Assembly: GCA_027923965.1 (NCBI GenBank)
Contig: AP026969.1
Location: 3,534,001-3,598,000, forward strand
Source: Comamonadaceae bacterium OS-1
GTDB lineage: Bacteria; Pseudomonadota; Gammaproteobacteria; Burkholderiales; Burkholderiaceae_C
DNA length: 64,000 nucleotides
Direction of reading: 5' to 3'
Within the stretch, counting starts at the first letter, position 1, and every line of letters begins with the position of its first letter. A model generated the notes under the pieces. The model was not told the DNA's origin and searched no databases. It saw nothing but the letters and a program-made list of their open reading frames with translations. Both the position numbers and the translations under genes were made by a program. Of the stretch, positions 26,715 to 37,130 are shown in pieces.

Positions 26715-26730
26715 TGGCACGTTGTTTGCT
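26715..26730 (+). promoter_or_regulatory. Sigma-54 (-24/-12) promoter for cbcV-cbcW-gbdR
   Basis: TGGCACGTTGTTTGCT matches the RpoN consensus TGGCACR-N4-TTGCW at every defined base, with GG at -24 and GC at -12 correctly spaced. The predicted start would be near 26741, leaving a leader of about 40 nt before the cbcV ATG at 26783. It implies that uptake genes and gbdR need an enhancer-binding activator, for example one responding to nitrogen or carbon status. Confidence 0.8.
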
Positions 26731-26782
26731 AATAATAAATATTTCAACATGCCTTGTCGTACCCTATTCTCGGAGACCCGCG

Positions 26783-27820
26783 ATGTCCCAGCCCAAGATC
26801 AGCGTTAAAAATTTATACAAGATATTTGGAAGCAATATAGCCCCGGCCCAAAAAATGCTGGCCGAAGGGCGCAGCAAAGACGAGGTGTTTGCCACCACCG
26901 GCCACGTGGTCGGGGTCAACAAAGTCAGCTTTGATGTGGCCGCAGGCGAGATCTATGTGCTCATGGGCCTGTCGGGTTCGGGCAAGTCCACACTGATCCG
27001 GCTGATCAACCGCCTGGTGGAGCCGTCGTCGGGCTCCATCAACATCGACGGCGAAGACATCGCCAAGCTGCCCCAGCCCGAGCTGGTGAAATGGCGGCGC
27101 AAGCGGGTGGCCATGGTGTTCCAGTCGTTCGCCCTCATGCCACACCGCAACGTACTGGATAACGCTGCCTTCGGCCTGGAAATGGCCGGAACAGACCGCA
27201 AAACCCGCGAAACCCGTGCCATGGAGGTGCTCAGCCAGGTGGGCCTGCAAACCTATGCCGCCAAGTTCCCGTCGCAGCTCTCGGGTGGTATGCAGCAACG
27301 CGTAGGCCTGGCCCGCGCCCTGGCGGTCGACCCCGACATCCTGCTGATGGACGAAGCCTTCTCGGCGCTCGACCCGCTCAAGCGCGTGGAAATGCAGGGC
27401 CTGATGCTGGAACTGCAAAAAAAGCAGCAGCGCACCGTGCTGTTTGTGTCGCACGACCTGGAAGAGGCCCTGCGCATTGGCACCCGCATCGCCATCATGG
27501 AAGGCGGTAATCTGGTGCAGGAGGGCACCGCCCACGAGATCATCACCAAGCCCGCCAATGACTACGTGCGGCGCTTCTTCGAAGGCGTGGACACCTCGCG
27601 CTACCTCACGGCCGCCGACCTGCTCGACCCCGCTTTGAACGGCCACTCGTACACCGGCGGGCCGCGCCTGCCCTGGTCCACCACCCTGCCCGAGGCCATG
27701 AAGATCGTGCTCGGGGGCGACCAACCCGTGGGCGTGTTCAACGATGCCGAACAATGCCTTGGCTGCATTTCTGCCCGCAGCCTGCTCATCAAAATGTCCC
27801 AAGAGGCCCGCCATGTCTGA
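26783..27820 (+). CDS. cbcV: Choline/betaine ABC transporter ATP-binding protein
   Basis: A 345-residue ATPase of the glycine betaine/proline (OpuA/ProV) subfamily. Walker A is GLSGSGKST, the Q-loop [11 protein letters not shown], the signature [15 protein letters not shown], and Walker [14 protein letters not shown]. The C-terminus has a short CBS-like regulatory region. ATG 26783 has GGAG upstream; earlier in-frame starts lie in the promoter region. The stop overlaps cbcW by 8 nt. In Pseudomonas CbcWV works with several binding proteins, which fits the two unlinked binding-protein genes here (16838 and 45839). Confidence 0.93.
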   Translation: MSQPKISVKNLYKIFGSNIAPAQKMLAEGRSKDEVFATTGHVVGVNKVSFDVAAGEIYVLMGLSGSGKSTLIRLINRLVEPSSGSINIDGEDIAKLPQPELVKWRRKRVAMVFQSFALMPHRNVLDNAAFGLEMAGTDRKTRETRAMEVLSQVGLQTYAAKFPSQLSGGMQQRVGLARALAVDPDILLMDEAFSALDPLKRVEMQGLMLELQKKQQRTVLFVSHDLEEALRIGTRIAIMEGGNLVQEGTAHEIITKPANDYVRRFFEGVDTSRYLTAADLLDPALNGHSYTGGPRLPWSTTLPEAMKIVLGGDQPVGVFNDAEQCLGCISARSLLIKMSQEARHV

Positions 27821-28685
27821 TCTGCTCACCCAAGTCACCGAAGCCACCCACGACATGCTGCCCCTGGGCAAGTGGGTCAACGCCGGGGTCAAAAGCCTGC
27901 TGGACAACAGCGCTGCCGTGTTCGACTCCATTGGCGTGGTGGTCGAAGGCTTTGCCCAGTCCATCGAGCAGGGCATGCTGGCCATCCCCTTCTGGCTGGT
28001 GATTCTGGTCGCCACCGTGGTGGGCTGGCGCCGCCTGGGCTGGAAGTTTGGCGTGTTTGTTGCTTTGGCCTTGATGCTGATCGTGGTGACCGGCTTCTGG
28101 CCGCAAACCATGGTGACCCTGGCGCTGACGCTGTCGGCCACCATCATCAGCCTGATTTTCGGAATTCCGCTGGGCATCTGGTGTGCCCGCAACAACCATG
28201 TGAACGCCAGCGTGCGCCCCATCCTCGACTTCATGCAAACCATGCCGGCTTTCGTCTACCTGATCCCCGCGGCCATGCTGTTCGGCCTGGGCCGCGTACC
28301 CGGCACGATCGCCACCGTGATCTTCGCCATGCCGCCGGTGGTGCGTCTGACCAGCCTGGGTATCCGCCAGGTCAGCTCCGAGCAGGTAGAAGCCGGTAAC
28401 GCCTTTGGCTGCACCGCCACGCAGTTGCTGTTCAAGGTGCAGTTGCCGATTGCCCTTCCCACCATCATGGCCGGGGTCAACCAGACCATCATGATGGCTC
28501 TGTCCATGGTCATCATTGCGTCCATGGTGGGCGCAGGTGGCCTGGGCAACGACGTGCTGGCCAGTATCCAGCGGCTGGACATCGGCCTCGGGTTTGAGAG
28601 TGGTCTGGCCGTGGTTTTGCTGGCTATCATTCTGGACCGGCTCACCGAGAGTTTTGGTGTCGCCCGCAAGAACAGAGAAAGCTAA
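27813..28685 (+). CDS. cbcW: Choline/betaine ABC transporter permease
   Basis: A 290-residue inner-membrane permease with about six hydrophobic segments (from [15 protein letters not shown] near residue 60 onward). The ABC coupling motif region, [20 protein letters not shown], matches the EAA loop of ProW-type permeases. I use ATG 27813, which overlaps the end of cbcV and has AAGAGG upstream. The short hydrophilic N-terminus before the first membrane segment is typical of OpuAB/ProW. gbdR follows after 11 bp. Confidence 0.93.
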   Translation: MSDLLTQVTEATHDMLPLGKWVNAGVKSLLDNSAAVFDSIGVVVEGFAQSIEQGMLAIPFWLVILVATVVGWRRLGWKFGVFVALALMLIVVTGFWPQTMVTLALTLSATIISLIFGIPLGIWCARNNHVNASVRPILDFMQTMPAFVYLIPAAMLFGLGRVPGTIATVIFAMPPVVRLTSLGIRQVSSEQVEAGNAFGCTATQLLFKVQLPIALPTIMAGVNQTIMMALSMVIIASMVGAGGLGNDVLASIQRLDIGLGFESGLAVVLLAIILDRLTESFGVARKNRES

Positions 28686-28696
28686 GGAACCGTACC

Positions 28697-29785
28697 GTGC
28701 CCCGCATTTCCCCCGAATCCGCCCCGGTTGTTGCATTTGGAGCCAATGACTCCAGTGCCAAGGCACGCGCGATCCACATCGGCTTCATCCTGCTGCCCGA
28801 GTATTCGATGATTGCCTTTGCCAACGCGGTGGAAACCCTGCGCATGGCCAACTACATCAGCCGCCAGACGCTGTACCGCTGGACCGTGATCAGCCCTGGC
28901 GACCAGGCCGCCGTGGCCAGCAATGGCCTGGCAATCAGCGCTGTGGGCGCAACAGCAGGGCCTGCGGGGCTGACCGACTGCGACATGGTGTTTGTCTGCG
29001 GCGGGGTCAATGTGCGCCAGGCCACCGACGATACCGTGCGCCAGTTGCTGCGCCAATGTGCCGCCTCCGGTGCCACCATGGGCTCGTTGTGCACCGGGGC
29101 GTTTGCGCTGGCCAACGCCGGGCTGCTGGACGGCTACCGCTGTGCCATCCACTGGGAAAATCTGGCCGCCATCAGCGAAGAGTTCCCCAAGGTGCAGTTT
29201 TCCACCGAAGTCTTCATCGTCGACCGCGACCGCATCACCTGCTCGGGCGGTACCAGCCCGCTGCACCTGATGCTGCACCTGATGCGCGAGCGCTTTGGGG
29301 CCAAGTTGGTGATGGACGTGTCCGAGCAGTTCATCATCGAGCGCCTGCGCGCCAGCAAAGACCGCCAGCGCATCCCCCAGCCCGAGTGCATCGGCCCCGG
29401 CTACCAGCACCTGACCGAGGCCGCCGAGATCATGGCCGCCAACATCGAAGAGCCCCTGCCGCTGGCCGAGCTGGCCAGTGCCATCAACCTGTCGCTGCGC
29501 CAGCTGGAGCGCCTGTTCCACCGCTACTTCAGCATGAACCCGGCGCAGTACTACATGAACCTGCGCTTGCGCCGCGCCCAGGAGCTGCTCACGCACAGCA
29601 GCATGCCCATCATGCAGGTCACCGTGGCCTGCGGCTTCCAGTCGTCATCGCACTTCTGCAAAGCCTACCGCAGCCTGTTTGGCCAATCGCCCAGCGAAGA
29701 ACGCCGCAGCCACGCCGCGGCCACCGCCAAGCCGCGCGCCAGCAACTGGCAGGAGCGGCCCGGCCCGGTGATGCGGGTGGCTTGA
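28697..29785 (+). CDS. gbdR: GbdR-type AraC-family activator
   Basis: A 362-residue regulator with an N-terminal DJ-1/PfpI-like (glutamine amidotransferase-fold) domain, residues about 25-195 including MGSLCTGAFALANAGLLDG, and a C-terminal AraC double helix-turn-helix, residues about 250-345 (LAELASAINLSLRQLERLFH and VTVACGFQSSSHFCKAYR). The start is GTG 28697 with AAGGA nine bases upstream. In Pseudomonas GbdR senses glycine betaine and dimethylglycine and activates gbc, dgc, sox and cbc genes; the same role is inferred here from linkage. No BetI-type repressor is visible in the window. Confidence 0.9.
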   Translation: MPRISPESAPVVAFGANDSSAKARAIHIGFILLPEYSMIAFANAVETLRMANYISRQTLYRWTVISPGDQAAVASNGLAISAVGATAGPAGLTDCDMVFVCGGVNVRQATDDTVRQLLRQCAASGATMGSLCTGAFALANAGLLDGYRCAIHWENLAAISEEFPKVQFSTEVFIVDRDRITCSGGTSPLHLMLHLMRERFGAKLVMDVSEQFIIERLRASKDRQRIPQPECIGPGYQHLTEAAEIMAANIEEPLPLAELASAINLSLRQLERLFHRYFSMNPAQYYMNLRLRRAQELLTHSSMPIMQVTVACGFQSSSHFCKAYRSLFGQSPSEERRSHAAATAKPRASNWQERPGPVMRVA

Positions 29786-29800
29786 TGCCCCTCTGAATTC

Positions 29801-29842
29801 GCTATTCTTCTGATAGCTTCCCACGCTTATTCCATAAGCGCT
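29801..29842. repeat. Dispersed two-hairpin repeat, copy 4
   Basis: GCTATTCTTCTGATAGC is followed by CGCTTATTCCATAAGCG, the inverse orientation to copies 2 and 3. It sits between the convergent ends of gbdR (+) and the kinase gene (-), where its two stems could terminate both transcripts; this is the only structure in that gap. Confidence 0.85.
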
Positions 29843-29866
29843 GGGGGCACTTTTCTTATAAATTTA

Positions 29867-32083
29867 TCAGTACGTACGCTTGGGCAACGCACGCTTCAAA
29901 GACTGGATGAACAGCTCGCGCTGGTCGGGCCGGTCGATGGTCTGGGCGATGGTGGCAATGAAGTCCTTGAAGCTGGTGCAATGGCCGGCTTTTTTGCGGA
30001 TCAGCACCCGGGCGATGGGGCCGATGAACTTGCTCAACGCCAGCTCGATGGTGGCCAGCTCGTCCGAGCTGATGGCAAACGGGTGCATAGACGACTGAGA
30101 CTGCGACTGCAACTGGGATACCGACTGGCTGGCACCGGGGTTGCCCAGCTTGTTGGGGCGGCTCACTACCGGCTGGCTGGGCGCTTGACTCAGCGGCATG
30201 GGCCGCGAACCCAGCCCCTCCGGGGTGAGGCTCCCGGCACCCGTGGTGGCCTGGAAGCCACTGGGCGCGGTCTTGCTGCCCGGCTGCGCCTGGCCCACCG
30301 CAGCGGTACCCGCCAAAAACGAGGCCCGGGTGCGCGACTCCTGGATCGCCGGGGCCAGGGTTTCGCGCAGATGGGCGATGTCCTGCGCCAGCGGCAGCAC
30401 CTTGCGCACCAGCACCCGCGCCAGCGGGCCGATATGGCGCGACAACTCGGTTTCGATCTCCAGCACCTGCTCGGGGGCCAGCACATTGGCGGTCTGCAAC
30501 CGTACCGTGGTGGTGTAGGTGGTGGCGCCTGGCGGTGGGGCCACTTTCAGCGTAGTCTCGGTGCCCGGCGCATGGCCTTCCACCGCATACACCTCGTGCA
30601 GGCGACCATGCTTGTCGGCGTGCTGGCCCAGGTAGCGGCACAGCTCGGCCGTGCTGTCCGTGATGCGCGAAATCACATCGAAGTACGAGCGCGACACCAG
30701 CAACTGGTTGGCCTGGGCAAAGTCCATCACCCGCTTGGCCACGTTGATGCCGTCGCCCACCACGTTCACCCGTTCATTGATGTCCGAAATGATGCGCACC
30801 GGCCCCATGTGCAGGCCCATGCGCACCGCCATATGGCTGCCGTAGCGCTGCCCCAGCAGGTCGCGCAGCAGCATGGCCGACTGCAAGGCCTCCTCAGGGT
30901 CGCCCAGGAAGCAGATGGCCGCGCCGTCGCCGGTGTCGATGGCAATGCGAGTTTCTTCTGCAATGCCGTGCAAGGCCTTGACGATCAACCCGTTGAACAC
31001 CTTCTTCAGCGCCACCTGGCCGTCCACCGAGCGGATCGAGTAGCCCACCAGGTCCAGAAACAAAATGGTGCACAGCAGGTTACGTCGCTGGTCGGCCGGA
31101 ATGCGGGACGCAGCCGTGCGGTTGGTCAGGCCATTCTCCGGGGCCAGGTGGAAGCTCAACAGGTCGTTGGCCTGCGGCTTGGCGGCCTCTAGGATGGCGG
31201 CGCGGAACACGGCCACCGACTGCGGGCGGCGGCTTTCATCGGGCAGCAGCGCCCAGTCGATGGCCTGCAGCAATTTGGCCCCAAACACCCCGGCATCGCC
31301 CAGGCTGGATGCGGGCAGCATGGTGTCCTGCGTCACACGGGCGGCCGACTCGATAGGCTTTTCACCTGTGGTCATCCAGTACATCACCGCGCCCAGCGAA
31401 TAGATATCGGTCCAGGCCCCCTGCTTGCCCTGGGAGTGGTACTGCTCGAACGGCGCAAAACCCGGGCTGATGATGTTGGTCATGGCGCTGTCGCTGCTGA
31501 CGCGGCGGGCCGCGCCAAAGTCCAGCAGCACCGGGGTGCCGTCGGCGCGCACATAGATGTTGTCGGGCTTGATGTCGCGGTGCAAAAAGCCGGTCTGGTG
31601 CACCGCGTCCAGGCCGTCCAGCAGCGGGTGGATGATGGACAGCAGCGCGTCGCGGGTCAGCGGCGCATGGTGGGGCACCCAGCGCTTCAGGCGCTGGCCC
31701 ACCTCGTACTCCATCACGATGTAGGCGCTGTCGTTTTGCTTGAAATAGCGCAGCACCCGCACGATGTTGGGGTGGCGGAACGAGGCCAGGGCCCGGGCCT
31801 CGTCCAGAAAGCGCTGCAGCCCCCAGTCGTACTTGGCCTGCGCACCCTGGTGGCCTTCGCGCACCGCCACGGCGTGGTTCTCGCCCCGGGCCACCAAGCC
31901 GCTGGGGAAGTATTCCTTGATGGCCACCGTCAGGTCCAGGTTGTCGTCGCGGGCCAGGTAGGTGATGCCAAAGCCGCCGCTGCCCAGCACGCTCTGGATC
32001 TGGTATTCGAGCATGCGGTAGCCCACCGGCAGGCTGGCCGCATCGGCTGGAACGTTTTGTGGCACTGCGCCGTGCTCCGCCAT
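29867..32083 (-). CDS. Ser/Thr protein kinase fused to class III nucleotidyl cyclase domain
   Basis: A 738-residue multidomain signalling protein. Residues about 25-300 form a Hanks-type kinase with GSGGFG (34-39), the ATP lysine in VAIKEY (56), HRD (168-170) and DFG (188-190). Residues about 335-505 form a class III cyclase homology domain (LFLDLVGYS, DTGDG and GDGINVAKR), retaining metal-binding Asp and the Asn/Arg pair, while the usual base-recognising Lys appears replaced. Two related segments follow, 537-580 and 673-732, each with IGPxARVLxRK, separated by a Ser/Gln/Pro-rich linker. There is no membrane segment. It starts four bases after the haem-sensor gene, suggesting the two form one signalling unit. 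Confidence 0.85.
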   Translation of the reverse strand: MAEHGAVPQNVPADAASLPVGYRMLEYQIQSVLGSGGFGITYLARDDNLDLTVAIKEYFPSGLVARGENHAVAVREGHQGAQAKYDWGLQRFLDEARALASFRHPNIVRVLRYFKQNDSAYIVMEYEVGQRLKRWVPHHAPLTRDALLSIIHPLLDGLDAVHQTGFLHRDIKPDNIYVRADGTPVLLDFGAARRVSSDSAMTNIISPGFAPFEQYHSQGKQGAWTDIYSLGAVMYWMTTGEKPIESAARVTQDTMLPASSLGDAGVFGAKLLQAIDWALLPDESRRPQSVAVFRAAILEAAKPQANDLLSFHLAPENGLTNRTAASRIPADQRRNLLCTILFLDLVGYSIRSVDGQVALKKVFNGLIVKALHGIAEETRIAIDTGDGAAICFLGDPEEALQSAMLLRDLLGQRYGSHMAVRMGLHMGPVRIISDINERVNVVGDGINVAKRVMDFAQANQLLVSRSYFDVISRITDSTAELCRYLGQHADKHGRLHEVYAVEGHAPGTETTLKVAPPPGATTYTTTVRLQTANVLAPEQVLEIETELSRHIGPLARVLVRKVLPLAQDIAHLRETLAPAIQESRTRASFLAGTAAVGQAQPGSKTAPSGFQATTGAGSLTPEGLGSRPMPLSQAPSQPVVSRPNKLGNPGASQSVSQLQSQSQSSMHPFAISSDELATIELALSKFIGPIARVLIRKKAGHCTSFKDFIATIAQTIDRPDQRELFIQSLKRALPKRTY

Positions 32084-32087
32084 GGGC

Positions 32088-32960
32088 CTAATCGTCGATC
32101 ATCTGCATGGCCTTTTCCAGACTGCGGCGCATGCGGTTGAAGGAACTGCCCAGCACGGCGACTTCGTCACCGCCTTTTTCGCTGAACTCGGGCTGGTTGA
32201 AGTCGCCGGTGGAAATGCCGTCGGCCGCCAGCGACATGCGCCGGATGGGCCGCACGATGAGCCAGCTGAGCATGACGTTGAGCACGATGAACACCACCAC
32301 AAACACCCCGGCCAGCGAGGCCATGAAGGCGGTAAAGGCCCGGTCGGCGTTGGCCAGCGGCACTTCCATGGGCACCGACACCACCTGCGCCCCGACGATT
32401 TCATTGTGCTTCCAGCCAAAGCCATTGGCCGCGCCGTAGATCTTCAGCATGGTGGGCGGCGCGGCGGCAGCCACGCTGTGGCACTGCAGGCAGGCCCCGT
32501 TGCTGATCTGGATGGGCTTGGCGATATACAGGCTGCGCCCGGTGAGCGAAGGCCGCTCGCCCACGACCTCCCGCACGGCCTCGTGCTGGCGAAACTGGTT
32601 GACCACATCCGCCTCCCAGTCGGCCGTGCGGTCGCGCGGGTTGGTAGGGTTGAGCACCGCCTCTTTATAGCTGTATTCGGGGTAGTTCTTTTGCAGCTGG
32701 TTCAGGGTCTCGGTGGCCGCGTAGGCGGGCACGGTTTGCGGCAAAAACACCTCTTCGAGCTGCTTGAGCAGGTGTGGCTGCACCTGGGTGATGGTGTAGT
32801 TGCGCACCGCCCCTGCGGTTTCCATCATCAGCCGGGCATTGCGCACCACTTCGTCGCGGGCGTTGTCCTGCAACAGCTGGCGCGACACCGCCCCGGCAGC
32901 CAAAAACCCCGCCAGAAAAACCAATACCAGTACCAAATTGAATTTAAGCCGCAAGCCCAT
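32088..32960 (-). CDS. Haem c-binding DUF3365 sensor with HAMP domain
   Basis: A 290-residue inner-membrane sensor. Residues 8-26 form a first membrane segment, followed by a periplasmic DUF3365 (Tll0287-like) domain with a single haem c motif, CLQCH at residues 157-161. A second membrane segment lies at about 212-235 and a HAMP linker at about 236-288, where the protein ends without its own output domain. It therefore probably signals through the kinase-cyclase encoded four bases downstream. Haem c attachment suggests redox, oxygen or NO sensing; the actual cue is unknown. Confidence 0.87.
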   Translation of the reverse strand: MGLRLKFNLVLVLVFLAGFLAAGAVSRQLLQDNARDEVVRNARLMMETAGAVRNYTITQVQPHLLKQLEEVFLPQTVPAYAATETLNQLQKNYPEYSYKEAVLNPTNPRDRTADWEADVVNQFRQHEAVREVVGERPSLTGRSLYIAKPIQISNGACLQCHSVAAAAPPTMLKIYGAANGFGWKHNEIVGAQVVSVPMEVPLANADRAFTAFMASLAGVFVVVFIVLNVMLSWLIVRPIRRMSLAADGISTGDFNQPEFSEKGGDEVAVLGSSFNRMRRSLEKAMQMIDD

Positions 32961-33066
32961 GAGGTGTATCTTTTTGTTTACAACTCATTCTATCGGCATG
33001 GTGCCTACAGAGAAGGGGCTACAGCGGGGGGGCCGAGGAATGCAAAGACTGCCCCATCGCCATTTT

Positions 33067-33110
33067 GTTACTACATTGATAGCTGCCCACGCTTATCCAA
33101 TCAGCGCAGG
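33067..33110. repeat. Dispersed two-hairpin repeat, copy 5
   Basis: GTTACTACATTGATAGC then GCTTATCCAATCAGCGC, in the gap between the RTX gene stop and the haem-sensor start, both on the minus strand. A C/T-rich tail beyond it may help terminate the RTX transcript. Confidence 0.75.
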
Positions 33111-33134
33111 CAGCCTTTTTTCTTTAAATTTGTC

Positions 33135-35669
33135 TCAATGCCAGTTAGCCGCCAGCACCGGGGCCAACGCCGAAGTGGTGTCGCTGGACAAGCTTGTCTG
33201 CCCCGCCGCCGGGGGCGCAAACGCGGCCATGGCCTGCACCAGGTTTTGCACCTGGCTGTCAAGCAATGTCTGGCCGTAGCTGGTTTTGAACTGCTCTACG
33301 TGGTGCGCGCTGCCCAGGTACCAATCGGTGATGCTGAACTTGTCGTTGGTGCCGATGATGCTCACCTCCAGGTCATTGCCCGACTGGCTGAACCACAGCT
33401 GATTGGCGATCACGCCCACGCCGAACTCGACCACGTCGGTGTTGCCTGCGGTAGCATCGTTTTCCACAATAGTGTCGGCGCCAAAGCCACGGTCCAGCCG
33501 GTAGGTGTCGTTGCCTGCGCCGCCCGCCAGGGTGTTGTTGGCGCTGTTGCCCACCACCAGGTTGTCCAGCGCATTGCCGGTGGCATTAACGGCAGCATCC
33601 CCGATGAGCACCAGCTCTTCGAGGTTGTCACCCAGGGTGTAGTCAATGCTGGAGAACACGGTGTCGTGGCCTTCGCCCGCCAGTTCGGTCACCACATCGG
33701 CCGCGTTGTCCACGTAGTACACGTCGTTGCCGGTGCCGCCCACCAGGGTGTCGGCACCGCCCGCGCCATTGAGCCAGTCGTTACCGGCTCCGCCGGTGAG
33801 GGTGTTGGCGGCGCGGTTGCCGTCGAGGCGGTTGTCCAGCGCATTGCCGGTGGCATCGGTGGCGGCATCGCCCACCAGAACCAGCTTTTCCAGGTTGTCG
33901 CCCAGGGTGTAACTGACGCTGGAGACCACTTTGTCATTGCCTTCGTTCGCCAGCTCCGTCACCACATCGCCGCTGTTGTCTACAAAGTAAAGGTCGTCGC
34001 CCACACCGCCCAGCATCGCGTCGGCTCCGGCGGCTCCGTCGAGCCAGTCGTCTCCGGCATCGCCGGTCAGGGTGTTGGCGGCGCTGTTGCCCAGCAGGTT
34101 GTTGTCCAGGGTATTGCCCGTGCCGTCGATGGCGGTGTCGCCGATGAGCACCAGCTTTTCTACGTTGTCGGTCAGGGAGTAGCTGATGCTGGCGAACACG
34201 GTGTCGCTGCCATCGCCTGCTTGTTCAATCACCACAGCGCCGCTGTCGTCAACGTAATAGGCATCGATGCCCGAGCCGCCGTACAGGAAGTCGCCTCCCC
34301 CGCCCCCGTTGATCCAGTCGTTACCAGCACCTGCATAAAGGGCGTTGGCACCGCTGCCGCCGTCGATGTGGTTGTCCAGGTCGTTACCGGTGCCATAGAC
34401 AGCATTTCCGGCCAGCACCAGATTCTCTACGTTGTCGCCCAAGGCGTAATCCCCCCATGAGAACACCGTGTCGATGCCTTCGCCGGCCAGCTCGGTGATG
34501 ACGGTCATCGTGCTGGCTAGGATGTAGTAGTCGTCACCGGTACCTCCCACCAGGGTGTCTTTATCACCCCACCCCGATGAACCATCGAGCGTGTCGTTAC
34601 CGGCACCGCCTATGAGGGTGTTGTCCCCGTAGTTGTCAACCAGTACGTTGTCCAACGCATTGCCTGTGCCGTCGATAGCGTCATATCCCTCCAGTGTCAA
34701 ATTCTCCAGGGTGTCACCCAAGGTGTAGCTGGTGTATGAAGCCACTGTGTCAGTACCTTCACCCGCCAGTTCGACCACTACATCGCCGAGGGCAACTCTG
34801 TAGTAGTCGTCGCCCGCCCCGCCCACCATGGTGTTGTTGCCCTCGCCTCCACCGAGGGTGTCGTCACCCGATCCACCGTACAGTGCATCGTCGCCATCTC
34901 CGCCCCACAGGTTGTCGTTACCAACGCCGCCCAGCATGGTGTCGTTGCCCATACCGCCATCCAGTACGTCATTACCCGCTCCACCATCAAGCACATCGTC
35001 ACCCGCCATGCCGTAGACGTAATCGTTGCCACCCAAGGCGTTGACCACGTCGTTACCCGCAGTTCCCGATATAACGTCCGGGCCTTCGGTGGCAACATTG
35101 AGTTTGGCGAGCACGGTGTCGACGGACCACACCGTGCCGTCGGCGAACTGCACCTGCTGCAAGGGGCTGTAGGTCGAATACACCCGGGGGTCGCCGTAAT
35201 AGTATTGGTCGTAGAAATTCGCCACCGTAAATTGGTCGGTGCCGCCTGCGATAGAGAACACGATATTTCCACCATCACCGTTCACCACCACATCCGAGGC
35301 CAGCACACCCGCCTTGAACACCAAGGTGTTGACCTGACCCGCTTCCGGGATGTAGTCGGTCTCGAGAAAGTCTTGCCCATCGCCTCGGCCAAACAGATAG
35401 GTGTTGTTGCCGCCGTCGCCACGCAGCAAGTCGTTGCCCGCGCCACCGTCCAGCGTGTCGTTGCCCGCACCGCCCAGCAAGGTATCGTCGCCGTCACCGC
35501 CAAACAACTGGTCATCACCCGTGTCCCCACCGAGCACATCGTTGCCCGCCAGGCCATAGACGCTGTCGTTGCCGCCCAAGGCGTAGACCAGGTCGTCGCC
35601 CGAGGTACCGGCCAATAGGTCGTCGCCCTCCGTGGCGTTGAGATTGGTGTTTGCTGGTACGTCGGCCAT
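33135..35669 (-). CDS. RTX-type calcium-binding repeat protein, probable type I secretion substrate
   Basis: An 844-residue acidic protein made almost entirely of RTX nonapeptide blocks (GGxGxDxxx, for example LLGGAGNDT and LDGGAGNDL). It has no N-terminal signal peptide, as expected for type I secretion, and a C-terminal region without repeats (from about residue 740, including DKFSITDWYLG) that should carry the secretion signal. Residues about 340-705 consist of units of 90 residues (270 bp in DNA). No enzymatic domain was recognised, so adhesin, S-layer-like or biofilm roles are possible. It has AAAGGA ahead of its ATG. The hlyB-hlyD pair at 40045-43718 is the obvious exporter. Confidence 0.88.
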   Translation of the reverse strand: MADVPANTNLNATEGDDLLAGTSGDDLVYALGGNDSVYGLAGNDVLGGDTGDDQLFGGDGDDTLLGGAGNDTLDGGAGNDLLRGDGGNNTYLFGRGDGQDFLETDYIPEAGQVNTLVFKAGVLASDVVVNGDGGNIVFSIAGGTDQFTVANFYDQYYYGDPRVYSTYSPLQQVQFADGTVWSVDTVLAKLNVATEGPDVISGTAGNDVVNALGGNDYVYGMAGDDVLDGGAGNDVLDGGMGNDTMLGGVGNDNLWGGDGDDALYGGSGDDTLGGGEGNNTMVGGAGDDYYRVALGDVVVELAGEGTDTVASYTSYTLGDTLENLTLEGYDAIDGTGNALDNVLVDNYGDNTLIGGAGNDTLDGSSGWGDKDTLVGGTGDDYYILASTMTVITELAGEGIDTVFSWGDYALGDNVENLVLAGNAVYGTGNDLDNHIDGGSGANALYAGAGNDWINGGGGGDFLYGGSGIDAYYVDDSGAVVIEQAGDGSDTVFASISYSLTDNVEKLVLIGDTAIDGTGNTLDNNLLGNSAANTLTGDAGDDWLDGAAGADAMLGGVGDDLYFVDNSGDVVTELANEGNDKVVSSVSYTLGDNLEKLVLVGDAATDATGNALDNRLDGNRAANTLTGGAGNDWLNGAGGADTLVGGTGNDVYYVDNAADVVTELAGEGHDTVFSSIDYTLGDNLEELVLIGDAAVNATGNALDNLVVGNSANNTLAGGAGNDTYRLDRGFGADTIVENDATAGNTDVVEFGVGVIANQLWFSQSGNDLEVSIIGTNDKFSITDWYLGSAHHVEQFKTSYGQTLLDSQVQNLVQAMAAFAPPAAGQTSLSSDTTSALAPVLAANWH
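33561..34656 (-). repeat. Tandem 270-bp repeat array inside the RTX gene
   Basis: The anchor GTTGTCCAG(C/G) recurs at 33561, 33831, 34101 and 34371, exactly 270 bp apart, with a diverged unit at 34647 (276 bp). Each unit encodes about 90 residues, containing an RTX block, a YxVDN...VVTELAxEGxD segment and a YTLGDNLExLVLxG segment. Copies differ in many positions, so the array is not a recent duplication, but unit number could vary between strains. Confidence 0.85.
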
Positions 35670-35888
35670 ATTTTTCCTTTGGTGCGAGCTGTTTTTGGGA
35701 TGACCGACCAGTTATAGCGTGCGGCAGATGGATGGCACCGGCTGAACCAGGCCAAAGGCTCTCTCTTTGTAAGCAAGTTACCAAAGTCGCGGCAGGCTCC
35801 ACCCCGAGAAGCCAACCCAGAACGGCCATCGGCACCGGCGTTTCTGTTTCATTTGTTGCACTTACACACCAGGAGTAAGGTGTGCTGG

Positions 35889-37096
<1,208 letters not shown>

Positions 37097-37130
37097 CTAT
37101 CGAGGTGTCCGGGGGAATTAGACCAGCACA

